64,000 bases of DNA, taken from contig NW_003314326.1 in assembly GCF_000143415.4 (NCBI RefSeq), forward strand, positions 1,063,339-1,127,338, written 5' to 3'. The number at the start of each line of letters is the position of its first letter. Within the stretch, counting starts at the first letter, position 1. The notes under the pieces were generated by a model. The model did no database searches. It was not told the origin of the DNA and saw nothing but the letters and a program-made list of their open reading frames with translations. Positions 9,700 to 20,321 of the stretch are shown here, piece by piece. This DNA comes from Selaginella moellendorffii. Its lineage: Eukaryota; Streptophyta; Lycopodiopsida; Selaginellales; Selaginellaceae. A program made the position numbers and the translations under genes.

Positions 9700-12006
9700 A
9701 CTTCACTTGAGATTGATGTAGTGTCACCTGCATTGGTGTTGCCAAGGGAGTTTGCAGCTATGGAGCATGATTTCTTTTCCTCCCTTGGAATTGATATCCA
9801 CCAGGAAGTCTATGATGTTGTATTAACCATGACTCTATAGGAAAATCTCCAAATCACATATACTTTATCGTGTGACCTTGCGAGTGATGATGAGCAACAA
9901 CTCTAGAGGTTGTTTCTAGCCACAACTTTTTCTCTGGACCATCTCTAGCCCTCCACCATAGTCCACAACACTTTGACACAATAGATGGACAAGGTCCATA
10001 TAGGCTAAAAGGTTACAAATTATCTATTTGCCAAAGGTGGCAAAAGCATCACCTTTTCTCCACCACCATCTTGGCTCTTTTCAGAAGTTTTTCCAGCCTT
10101 GGGACATCATACTAGACTTCCCCAGCCATAGGATACTAGCTGTGGCATCACCCACAGTGATCATGGCATCTTTTGTGGCCACTGACACTTCACTTGACCA
10201 TCAAATTCTTGTGAACACTTTTGATTGAGTTCACTACTTTAGAGACACTTTTTTCCATGCTCTAGAGGCTCCATAGGTGACCACATACAACCAAGCTCTA
10301 GATTTCATCACTTTGGGCTTACACAACATTACACATTAGAGGGTGACATGGCCAGCTTTTGCATCATCCCTAACCTCCTTCAAAACTCTTTATGACCTCC
10401 TACCACAAGCTCAATCATTGGGAGAGAGTTCCCCAAATTTCTTATTTTTCCTGGGTTTTGTTTTGCATGGTTTTACTCCATCCAACATCATCATCGCTCT
10501 CTATCACTCACAATCACAATTCATTCATTTTGCTACTTGCTACAGCATTGTTTACCACTCACTACAATTGCCTAGTTCACATTTCTTCACTTTTTTGACT
10601 ATGGACATATAGTCTTGAGGATCCCATTACATCATTCTATTCCCGCTAATCATACGCAAATGAGGCATTACAAAGCTGCAAAATCTGATGTGTCAAACTC
10701 AAGCTATGATGTAGACTATCTCGATGTAGCAAGTATGGGCAAATCTAAGACACTTAGTAGCTGATTTTTAAGAGCTGGTTGAACTTAATGCACATAGGAG
10801 ACCAGGGATTACTTTGGGTAGATGTTTTACCCGATCCCACATTTCTACAACAACAGAAAACAATGATCCTAGCAGATGTTTGCAAAGACTGCAAGCCTTT
10901 TCTTCTTTCGCAACGAGCACACATGTTGCCAACCACTTCTACCATATTCACAGGCTACTAAATCCCCTCCACTATCACTCCATTTAAATCAGCCATCACT
11001 ATCTTCCACTATTCATCTATTAGGTTGTTGTCTTCCACCACTTCTGCAGTTGCCATTCCCAGGTAACACATTCCCTCCCATCATTTCATTCCCTTGCACC
11101 TTTGAGAGTAGTTTGGCTATGTTTGAGACACTTTCCAGAGGTGAAAACGTTTAAGTTGGAGTCCAGGTAAGTGGTTCTCCTATTTGATTTCATATCTTTA
11201 TCTTCTTTTTCTATTTTTCCTTTTCTTTTCTCCTTTTCTTCTCTTTTCTTTGTTTCATATTCACTTTGTTTTTCTCCACTTTGTCTCCTTTTGTTCTAGT
11301 GTTTAGTTCTTTTGTCAAGTTTTTCCATATGGTTTTCCCTTGACTCCAAAACTTCACACTCTCTTTCTTCTTCTTTTTCTCTTTCCTTTGCTTTTCTTTG
11401 GTCTCTTCTTACAGAAGTGGTCAACATAGGGCATCACCTTGGAGTTTTCATTAACACTTTGGCCGTGGGTTCTCATGCATGGTGAAGCTAATGCATTCCC
11501 TTGTGATTGCCTATTAGGAGATGGCTTAAAGCTTTGAGTGAGATTCCTTAGAATATTCTAGAAGCATGAGATGTTGGGTGCAAATGTATGTCCCCTTCTT
11601 CCCCATTTTTAGGGTAGGGAGTTCATACAAGAGAAATGTTTGACCAAGATTTCAAAGTATGAAAGAGTGTTCTCCCTATCGTTGAAAGGCTTCCCTCTCA
11701 ACAATTACTTGTAGAATTCATTGAGGACTATTAGCATTTTACTTAACTTGATCATGATTTAACAATGATGGATTTGCTTTACCAGATAGTGTTGTGGAGG
11801 ATTTTGCTGTTAAACTTACATGATTTTTCCATGTTAACATATTGTTTCTACCTCTGTCAATATCATTTAGTTGCGTTTAGTCTATGGTTGGATTTCATTA
11901 AGTCTTGGATGTGGTGATTCAATATTTAATTATGTGATATCTATAACTGAGTATTATTGAAGGATTGGTTTTAAATACTAGATATAGTATTTTCAACCTT
12001 GGTTAG
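9700..12006. other. No supported gene; includes a pyrimidine-rich tract
   Basis: Open frames are short and broken. 11185-11410 is a long C/T-rich tract (tcttttctcc-like) on the plus strand. The right edge is the left flank of the G2 retrotransposon, whose near-TSD is at 12002-12006. Confidence 0.5.
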
Positions 12007-12932
12007 TGTAGCGCACCTGAATTTGAAGCCAAACTCCAAGCCTGTAACACTACAAAATAAGGGTCCAGTACAATCCCACAAGCACCAGCTCCTCGTATCT
12101 AACATCTATATGCAAAATGGTATCAGACAGTGTCTAGCACAATTTTTGGCATACCTGTGGTCTAACGCAAGGAGGAGAGTACCCCACTGACTATAGCAGT
12201 GTGGAGCTTTGGCTTAGACCCAAGCCAGACATAGAACAAAGAGCGACACAGCCCAATAAAAGTCAAATTAATGTCTCAAGTGGTCGAACATGCATTCTAA
12301 CCACTATCTCTACTATAAATTTGGAACCCCCCTATAGTGCCCACCCCCCCCCCCCCCCCAAAGAACACACGCTTTGGGCTTTCACTCTAAGCTTCCCTTA
12401 GTATCAGGAGTTAATCTCTAGGACTAACTCAAAATTTACTAAATACGGAATGGCACTAGATTGTGAATTTAGACACAGGACGAACAACATTGTGTTTAGG
12501 CCAATATCTACATTCCATAGATATGCCAAATTAACAAATCTAGACACTTTCCATAATTAACTAATGGAATGAAATGAGACCAATACAAAGGGCATGATAG
12601 CGAGGGTATTTAGCAGACACAGTAAGCTATTATGTAACGATATTGAGGGACTAAACTCAATATGGAGGGGATTCCCAACACTAACAAGTGCAAGTCAATG
12701 AATGAATTTCTCTAACTAAGTCAAGTATGCTTGACAAATAGCATTTAGGAATTCCATCCTTATGCTCATCTGGTCAAGTGCACATACGATGACCAGTTTC
12801 TCAACTAATTTGGGTGGAGGCTATAAAAAGAACTAGCAGTACCGACCTCTTGTCATCGTGGCAGTAAGGAAAGCGTGCCTGTAAAGACTGACCAATAAGT
12901 ATCTTTCGATACCCAAAGTCACATTTGCGACA
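12007..12932 (-). repeat. 3' LTR of G2
   Basis: This is a complete 926-bp LTR, ending on the plus strand in TTTGCGACA next to the polypurine tract at 12933-12950. It contains a poly-C run at about 12345-12360. It is collinear with 35987-36800 from its position 12091 onward. Confidence 0.8.
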
Positions 12933-13569
12933 TTTTCCCCCCTTTAGGGAAGATCAATGTCCTCGTCGATGCACACCTGAGTCTAGCAAACCGTCAAGGA
13001 AACAATTCCAAAAGTTAACGGAAAGCACACTATATGGGAAACACACTGACTTAAATGAGTTATGGAACTACCTCTCCTCTATGTCCAAAGATGTTAAGAC
13101 CTAGACACCCTTCAGTAGTCACTAATAAGGAAGCGACTAATGGAGTTAACCACCCTTGTTGCTCCGAGTACCACTCGGCTTACAAAGGAATGATACATCC
13201 CTGTCCGCAAAGATATAGGGAGAAAGCCAGAGGCCCAACTTCCCCTGAGCAAGAAATCAACCCCGTCAGAAAGATTTAGACAACTATTATAAACTGGTAG
13301 GTTAAGTTATTTAAATGACCACACCCCTTTGTCAAAAATGAGTCATTGAGAGAGAGGCAAGGACTTGTGATCAGTTTATAATAATTATCCCTATGGGTAT
13401 GGATTGAACCCATGTAGCAAAGTGCCGAAGTTAGCCTACCAAAACTAACCCAAGTACTAACGAATGAGAGAAATGAAACTTTAATTTATAGAAATATATA
13501 TATTACTTTATTGATTTGTAAGATTTATTACAAAATTTACAAAGCTATTTTTTATTACTATCCTTATAC

Positions 13570-14250
13570 TCCACCTTCCATACTAGACCAAAATCCCTTT
13601 CTCAATGAAGTAAGAGTCTTTCTTTTTCCACCATGTCCTGTTGTTGGAACATCATGATATTCCTGCAAAAACAATTGTTGTAGATCCTTAGAGGGAAAAT
13701 ACAATCTTTCTTGCTTATAGAATATAAACCTATCCTAAATTGAGAAGTGAAGCTTTGCATTGGTTCAACTAGTAGCAACTTTTGCCACTTCGCTACTAGT
13801 GTCCTGCTTTGACAACTCTGCGACAGTGCAAGATTGCCTTTGCCAATGGATCACTTCCATATGAAGCCCGAACATCTTCCAACTAATCCAAACTGATTGT
13901 TGATATTGCCCGAAACTAAGCCTGACAACTCAATGTATCCAGAACAATATTGTCTTTACCAAGTTTATATATGATTTCAATATTGAATCTAGCGAGCTTC
14001 TCTTGCCAACGAGTTTGCTTCAGCATAAGCTTTGGCTATATAGCAAAGTAGCTCAGTTTATTACTATTCATATAAACCTTGGTATGTCCACATAAATAAT
14101 GTCTCCAATGTTCCAAAGTTGACACTATAACAAACATCTCTTTCTCGTGCATTGCCCATTTGTGTTGGGTTTCGTCCAATTTCTTAGAGTAAAATGCAAT
14201 GGGACAACCATATCACTTTAGCGTAATACTAATTGCTTTGTCACAATCTT
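13570..14250 (-). pseudogene. G2 pol remnant: RNase H and integrase zinc-finger region
   Basis: Downstream of the RT frame on the minus strand, conceptual translation gives RNase H signatures (I-A-F-Y-S-K-K-L-D-E then W-A-M-H-E-K-E, then H-W-R-H-Y-L) and then an integrase N-terminal region (L-Q-E-Y-H-D, G-H-G-G). Stops occur in all parts. The integrase catalytic core expected next is absent and is replaced by non-coding sequence up to the LTR. Confidence 0.6.
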
Positions 14251-14251
14251 G

Positions 14252-15143
14252 CTACAACACAGCAAAAATAGCATAGCTAGATGCATCACAATGCACTTCA
14301 AAGGGTTTATTAAGATTTGGGATCCTGAGAACAGGAACCATAGTCAAGATCTCCTTCAATAGTACAAAAGCACACTGACAAGCTAGTGTCCAATGAAATG
14401 GTATACTACTCTTTGTTAACTCAATCAACAAAATAGCAATTCTTGCAAAATTGTGAACAAATTTGCGATAGTATCTTGCTAAACCAAAAAAGGAACGAAC
14501 ATTTGATACAGTGGTCAAAACTTCCCAAGACTTCACCACTTCCACCTTCTTTGGATCCACCTCAATCACGCTACCACCAACTATATGCCCAAGAAAATTC
14601 ATGCACAATTGTCCAAAACCGCATTTACTTTCCTTAGCATACAATTTGTGTTTACACAACTTTTGAAACACCAGCTCCAAGTGTTTCAAATGATCCTCTA
14701 ACATTTCACTAAAAATTAGAACATCGTTAATATATAGGACAACAAATGTGTCCAAATAATTTCTGAATATTCTATCCATCATAGTGCTGAATGTTGCCGG
14801 AGCATTACATAACCCAAACGGCATGATAAAGAACTCATAAGACCTGTACCAAGTCTTAAAAGCTATCATCTCCACATCTTGATCTGCTACATGTATCTAA
14901 TGATACCCAAATCGCAAATCAAGCCGCGTAAAATACTTAGCTTTTAAGAGATTGTCAAACATGTCATCAATGCGAGGCAAAGGATAACTATTTTTTACCA
15001 TGACCTTGTTAAGTGCCTGATAGTCAATATACATCCTTATGGTTCCATCCTTTTTCATAAGAAAAAAGTCTGGCACTCTATAAGGTGACTTGCCTGGTCA
15101 GACATGACCTTTGTCAAGAAGCTCCGTGAGTTGCTTCTTAAGT
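14252..15143 (-). pseudogene. G2 pol: reverse transcriptase
   Basis: This encodes Ty3/gypsy-type reverse transcriptase, the enzyme that copies element RNA into DNA. The 14252-14875 frame holds M-P-F-G-L-C-N-A-P-A-T-F, then the catalytic box written V-L-Y-I-N-D-V-L, where the first Asp of the usual Y-x-D-D is replaced by Asn. This is followed by the F-L-G-H thumb region and the start of RNase H (H-C-D-A-S). Upstream conserved RT segments continue to about 15143 with breaks. The changed catalytic residue and stops mean the copy is dead. Confidence 0.8.
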
Positions 15144-15162
15144 TCAGCCATTTCCTTGATGT

Positions 15163-16058
15163 TTAAACGATATGGAGCAGTTTTGCAAGTGGTTTAGAAC
15201 CTGGAATGACCTCAATCCAATGATCAAACTCACAACTAGGTGGTAGCCCTGGTGGTAAATCCTTCGGAAACATATCCTGATTCCTTGCCAACAACTCCAA
15301 TATCTTCTTTGGTACAGGATCAACCCCATCGCCAATTCGAATTGAGTCACCAACACTCTCAGCTTCCATCACTTGAACCCAAAAGGTTTGACATCCCTTT
15401 TTAGCTGCTTTTTGAGTGGCTCTTACAGTCAGGAACTTAGCATCCCAATCCTTTGAGGAGCGCTTTTGCAACTGGAAGGACACATTAAGATGTCCTTCTA
15501 ATTTCAATGTGATACGACTTTGTCTAGCACCATAAATCCCTTTAATATATTTGTTGAAGAAATCTATACCAAACACCATTTGAAAATCTGGTATCTTTAA
15601 CATTACTAAGTCCACTCTTTCTTTCCACTTGGATATTTTATTGGAACATCACTCACAAATTTTCTGGCTACTTGCCCACCTTCCGCAAATCGGAAGTGTA
15701 TGGGTGACATCTGCTCAGCATTCAATCCTAACAACTTAACTAAGTCTTCAGATATCACACTGTTTGTAGCTCCCGTGTCAATCATCACTTGGATTTGGTG
15801 TCCACAGACAAAGCCTACTATATATATCAATAGATCAGTATTTGCATTGATTGCGAGAAAAGCTTGAGGAAAGCAATGAAAGTAACTCATCTCCTTCTCC
15901 TCATAGTCTGCATTGACCAACTCATCAACCCCTTCATCTTCACCACCACCGTCTTCCCTTATAACATTAATACAAGACCTTGTCTTATGTTTGTTGGGAC
16001 ATTCCAAGGATTTATGTTTAAACTCTCCACAATAGAAGCAATAACCCACACTACCCAT
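15163..16058 (-). pseudogene. G2 gag end and aspartic protease
   Basis: The frame 16058-15606 holds a CCHC-type knuckle (C-F-Y-C-G-E-F-K-H-K-S-L-E-C) and then the protease active site M-I-D-T-G-A-T-N-S-V. The frame 15615-15163 continues with F-G-I-D-F-F, typical of the protease C-terminal half, and the linker into RT. Two overlapping frames suggest one frameshift near 15610. Its role would be cleavage of the Gag-Pol polyprotein. Confidence 0.75.
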
Positions 16059-16082
16059 TTTGCTAGGAGTAGGTTTTGTAGG

Positions 16083-16483
16083 TTATTGATGCTTGTACTC
16101 ACCAAGAAGAGGAATAGAGAGCCTAGAACTAGAAAAAGCTACTGGTGGTCTCCAACCACCACCACCTTTGTTAACCATTGTGTGTGAGCTTCTAGGGCGG
16201 AACTGTCCTTTCACCCTTTGTTTCCGATCACTTTGTTTATTCCCAAAATTCTTATTCTTGTCCAAGGTACTAGCATATGGCTGTTGATATTGTTCCATGA
16301 GCGAGTGATTAAAGGAACTTGTTGTGCTACCTCCTTACACTCCAGGTACGTCTTTGGCTTAAACTTCAAAATCTCATTGTGAGAAAGTGAATTTAAACCC
16401 TCCAAAAAATAACTTCAAGCATCTTTGTCACTTATATTTGCAATCATAATGTGCTTCTGAGCAAATGCATTAACGTAAGTAAG
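16083..16483 (-). pseudogene. G2 gag fragment (N-terminal part missing)
   Basis: Minus-strand frames at 16405-16211 and 16298-16083 carry the end of a retrotransposon gag domain and a basic linker before the knuckle. The fragment stops abruptly at about 16484, where a truncated G1 LTR begins. The rest of gag, the primer binding site and the end of the 5' LTR are missing. Confidence 0.6.
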
Positions 16484-16826
16484 ACTTGGGAATTAGAAGG
16501 TCCCATGATCAAATCTTATTGTACCAAGGAATGTTAGGAACCTGGAGGCTTGGTGTGCTTGGCTACTTGTGCCTGCGGGGAGTGTAGCTAAACCTTAAGT
16601 CCAATCTAATCCAGGGAGGGGGATTGGGAGAGATTTGGGAATTCGTGGATGGATGGCTAACGCTCCATTACTTGTGCAGTGAGTAGCTGAAACCAAGTAG
16701 GACCAAGTAGGAGTTGGTATAATAGGTGAGAACCTTGGCGAGGGAACTTAGCTAAAAGCTAAGATAGTGTTGATCGGATAGGCGAGGTAAGTTAGCAAAT
16801 TTGAAAGGAAAAATTTGTGGCTTACA
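16484..16826 (+). repeat. Truncated 5' LTR of G1
   Basis: The sequence aligns with the last 345 bp or so of the right LTR (about 35640-35986). It ends in ...CTTACA, immediately followed by the primer binding site. The first two thirds of the LTR are absent. Confidence 0.8.
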
Positions 16827-16827
16827 A

Positions 16828-16841
16828 TTTGGTATTGGAGC
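16828..16841 (+). other. G1 primer binding site
   Basis: TTTGGTATTGGAGC follows the LTR end by one base. It is a close variant of the initiator-methionine tRNA complement TGGTATCAGAGC, consistent with tRNA priming of minus-strand DNA synthesis. Confidence 0.7.
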
Positions 16842-16921
16842 TTTTTCCTGAGTTCTATCGAAAGATAAAGGTGGATTGCCGGGAGATGGCAAAGGCAGGG
16901 CAGAAATGAACCAAGGCGGAG

Positions 16922-18177
16922 ATGGAACCTCCTTCAGAGTTGGAGCCTTTGGTCGAACAAAAGGCTATGGATGAGGGATCCATGCATGAGGAAGATTCCA
17001 GTGAGGAAACCTTCAAACAGGAGTCTAGTGGTGAGGTTCAGTCATCCAAGGCTTGATTGGACATTCTAGAAAGACAATTGGCATAGACCAATGCCCTGCT
17101 GGAGACTCTCATACACAATCTAAAATGTGACGAGAAGCGGAAGAAAAGGCAAAAGACTACGGATGCTAGCAACACAGAAGGTGCGGACCCTTTGGTAGGG
17201 ACTGAGGCAGAACCAAACAAGGTCAAACAGACCAAAGTGGAATCAGTCCCTCAGGCAGTTCCCAAGTACAAACTAAAGACCCCACCGGTCTTCAAGGGAG
17301 TGAATGATTATAAGGTGGTGGAGGATTTGTTTTACGATATGAAGGACTACTTTCGAGCATTGCAGTTACCGAGCTTGGAAAAGGTCTTATGTGCAAGACC
17401 ATACTTGGCAGATAATGCCAAGTCTTGGTGGAGAACGATAGAGGCTAACGAAGGACTAGTGGCCACTTGGGAAATGATAAAGGTGAGGATCCGCGCAACT
17501 TATGTTCCTCCGAATGCTACTCTGCATCTAAAGGATGAGCTGAGTAGGCTGAAATAAACTAGAACCATTCAAGAATATGTGAATGGGTTTATGGCAAAAA
17601 GGATACTTGTCACAGATATGGGTGATATGGATGCGTTCTATGCCTTCATATCAGGCTTGCAAACCTGGGCTCGCAGCGAGGTGATGCGTTGGAACCCGAC
17701 CAACTACAAGGAAGCGTTGGATGTGGCTATCAAGGTGCATTTCAATGATAACCTGCGAAAGAGGAACATAACGGGGTCGGAGTCCACGTTTAGCAAAGGG
17801 GCCAAACCAAGGGGAACATATAGCATAGGGAAATTCAAGAGGAGTTTCTCTAAGAATGAGTCCTCGGGTCGGGGTTCAGGAAAGGCAAATCCAGTGGCCA
17901 GTGAGCAAGTACGTGGGGGAGTCAAGTAAAAAGAGACAAACCCACAATTAAGAAGGTCAAGTTTGTTAGTAGTATGGGAAACAACATATGCTACAACTGC
18001 GGTGAAGCGGGACACTTTTCGAGGGAATGTCCCTACCCAAAGAAAGCCAGAGCCAATATGGCCATTAAGTCGGGTGAAATTCAAATTGAGGTATGTGATC
18101 TAGTCCCTAGCTCAAAGTTATTCATTACACAAACAACTTTGGTAGAGAGTCATTCGGGACATCTACTAGCCCTCTGA
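16922..18177 (+). pseudogene. G1 gag polyprotein with zinc knuckle
   Basis: The likely start is ATG 16922 (M-E-P-P-S), in frame with the main gag block at 17192-17557. A capsid-like retrotransposon gag domain covers 17260-17890 (K-T-P-P-V-F-K-G near its start, A-K-S-W-W mid-way). A CCHC knuckle C-Y-N-C-G-E-A-G-H-F-S-R-E-C lies at about 17989-18030. An in-frame stop at 17555-17557 and a frame change near 17930 break the reading. The knuckle normally binds element RNA for packaging. Confidence 0.8.
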
Positions 18178-18179
18178 GA

Positions 18180-19017
18180 GAAGCTTGGAGGCAGCTTTGT
18201 TAAGATCCTTATTGACACAGGTGCTTCGGATAATTTTGTGGCTACAGACATAGTCCGGCAAGCCGGACTAACCGTGTAGTGGCTGGGTGAACCAAGGACG
18301 ATAGAGTTTGTTCAAAGTAGCCAAAGCACCGATGAGATACTTCAACAAGTGAAAGTCAAAGTAGAGACATGGAAAGTAGATATGAATTTCACCATGTTGG
18401 ACATGGCGGTATTTAACGTAATCTTCGGGATGGATTGGTTCAATCAATTTGTAGTAGCCCTGCATGGACAAAGTAGGAACCTTGTGGTACTGGCAAATGC
18501 CCGGGGAGAACAATCCAGAGTGGAAGCCTAGGATCTAAAGGTAGGGCAATATAAGGCCAAAGACTCCTACTTAAACCTGGTGTCCACGAGAGGACAATTC
18601 ACTAAAGGAACGAAGGTAGCATTTTTATGCTTACTCTCAGTGAAGAGTGACAAAAAGACGGGAATGAAAGAAGTAAATTTAGTGATCCAACGGATGTTAG
18701 ACCAATTTTAGGATACCATGCTAGAGGAGCTACCGGCAAGGTTGCCTCTCGCACAACCGATAGAACACAAGATTGAGCTGGTCGAGGGTGCTAAGGTGGT
18801 AGTTTGTCCCCCCTATTGTTTGAATGAAAAGGAACTCGAAGAGCTCAAGTGCCAACTAGAAGAGTTGGTGGACAAAGGGTATGTTAAGTTGAGCAAGTCA
18901 CCGTATGGGGCGCCAATGTTATTTGTGAAAAAGAAAGATGGATCTATGCACATGTGCATAAACTATTGGTTGCTCAACAAGTATATAAAGAAGAACAAGT
19001 ACCCTTTGCCAAGGATT
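18180..19017 (+). pseudogene. G1 pol, first part: protease and N-terminal RT
   Basis: The protease active site I-D-T-G-A-S-D-N-F-V lies at about 18210-18240, followed by the F-G-M-D-W segment at about 18427. The RT fingers start in 18718-19017 (S-P-Y-G-A-P then F-V-K-K-K-D-G-S). The open frame is cut at 19017 by the 13-kb transposon. In-frame stops lie at about 18279, 18530 and 18711. After removal of the insertion and one GATT copy the RT reads on without a shift into 32055. Confidence 0.85.
19014..19017 (+). other. Target-site duplication GATT (left copy)
   Basis: GATT at 19014-19017 and 32051-32054 flank the perfect inverted repeats. Removing the element and one copy gives a continuous RT frame (P-R-I then E-D-L-F-N-R), so this is a real duplication rather than chance. 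Confidence 0.9.
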
Positions 19018-19041
19018 AAGCTCTATTTCGTTAAAGTGGGA
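19018..19041 (+). repeat. Left TIR of the 13-kb transposon
   Basis: This 24-bp end is identical to the reverse complement of 32027-32050. Just inside, both ends carry a further weakly similar GTAAAATRRGR stretch. Confidence 0.95.
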
Positions 19042-19458
19042 ATTGTCATTATCCCACTTGTAAAATAAGGTTTCCAAACTTTTATATAGTATATAAATAT
19101 AACAAAATTCAACTGCATTGAGGCACATGCCATTTTATTTTAAACAAAGAAATGTCTACTCAATCACTTCTCACTGCTTCACCTCTCTCTTCTCCTTGTC
19201 ATCGTCGTCCAATTTCTTTCCATCCTTTTAATATTGGCTCAGTTGCTCCGAGTCTAGGTGGAGCCCAAGTCCCCATTCAATCTTTACTTTCCCCTTATTA
19301 ATAAAACAACTTCGTAGACTTCCAATAACATGCTGTAACACGCTGTAACACTTCTAGTATAATGCAAATCCTCTCAAAGAATTGTCTTTTAATATTAATA
19401 CAATGGCATGGAACCCCATGCCATAATAAGTTACATTTTTAAATAAATACATGCCATC

Positions 19459-20321
19459 TCAGACTGTTATTTTTTGCCTCCAACGCCTATACAATAATCT
19501 TGGAATTTCATCACTCTCCACACTATCAGGATTTAAACCCAATAGTAATGCCATCTCTTCTCTAATACGTCCACGCTCATGTTCAGTGGTCGAAGAACCC
19601 ATCCGGTTGAGCAGATTATGGAGATGCGGATAATGCTTGGCTAGACAATATACATGCCATAAATGATGACTGGTGTCTGTCCGATCAAATGGCTTCTGAT
19701 ATACCGTTCCATCTGCCATTTGGTTGATTTCTGCAGCCACCTCCTGGACTGGCCGGTTCTCTATCACCATCGCTTCAAGCCGTTTTGCAAGGTCCCCCAG
19801 AACATACGGTTTCTTCTCCCTAGTTTCCATACTGCAAGAGATGGGGTGCACTGCATATGTGTGCGTGTTCGCTGCAGTTTTAATCGGCGAGTCATCGATG
19901 ATGAGGATTTCACTTGACCTAGCAGTCCGGTTCATCACTACAGCCTCTGCCTTGACGAAGATGGGCTTGCTACCCCTCACATGGACCATAATCAAGCAAT
20001 CCTCCTGCGTTAGGAGAAAGTCAAATGGTAATATTACTCGCGTCTGATCGTGCATCATCTGTAGCAACGTTAATGCATTGTGGCGCATCATGGATGTCCA
20101 AACTCCCAATTGCAAATTGAACCCGGCCCTCTGTTTTAAGTGTCGCATGGTCATTATTAGATCCCGCAGTTTCTCCCGTGTGATTAATGTGAATCTGTCT
20201 CTTTTGACCAACTTGCGACCGCAGGCTTTGGAGGGTGCAGTGACATTCGAGGACGAGCCACGCTCATGGGAGAAAAGGACACCGTTCAGATCAAAAACGA
20301 TATAGTACTTTCGCCGTGACT
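19459..20321 (-). CDS. Last exon: FCP1/SCP-like HAD phosphatase domain
   Basis: This is the C-terminal 287 codons of the long minus gene. It begins right after a 47-nt intron (20322-20368). Motif I is F-D-L-N-G-V-L: the nucleophile Asp is kept, but the second Asp of D-x-D-G is Asn, as in several plant FCP1-like proteins. Motif II is G-V-W-T-S-M, and motif IV is I-I-D-D-S-P. FCP1-like enzymes remove phosphates from the RNA polymerase II C-terminal tail. Whether this copy is active is uncertain because the general acid Asp is replaced. The region after motif IV (about 110 residues) has no recognised domain. Fusion to a transposon-borne ParB/methyltransferase-like protein is unusual. Confidence 0.7.

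Noticed and set aside
10343-10612. Plus-strand frames of 68-89 codons
   Set aside because: Overlapping frames in C/T-rich DNA with no domain or homologue in the window.
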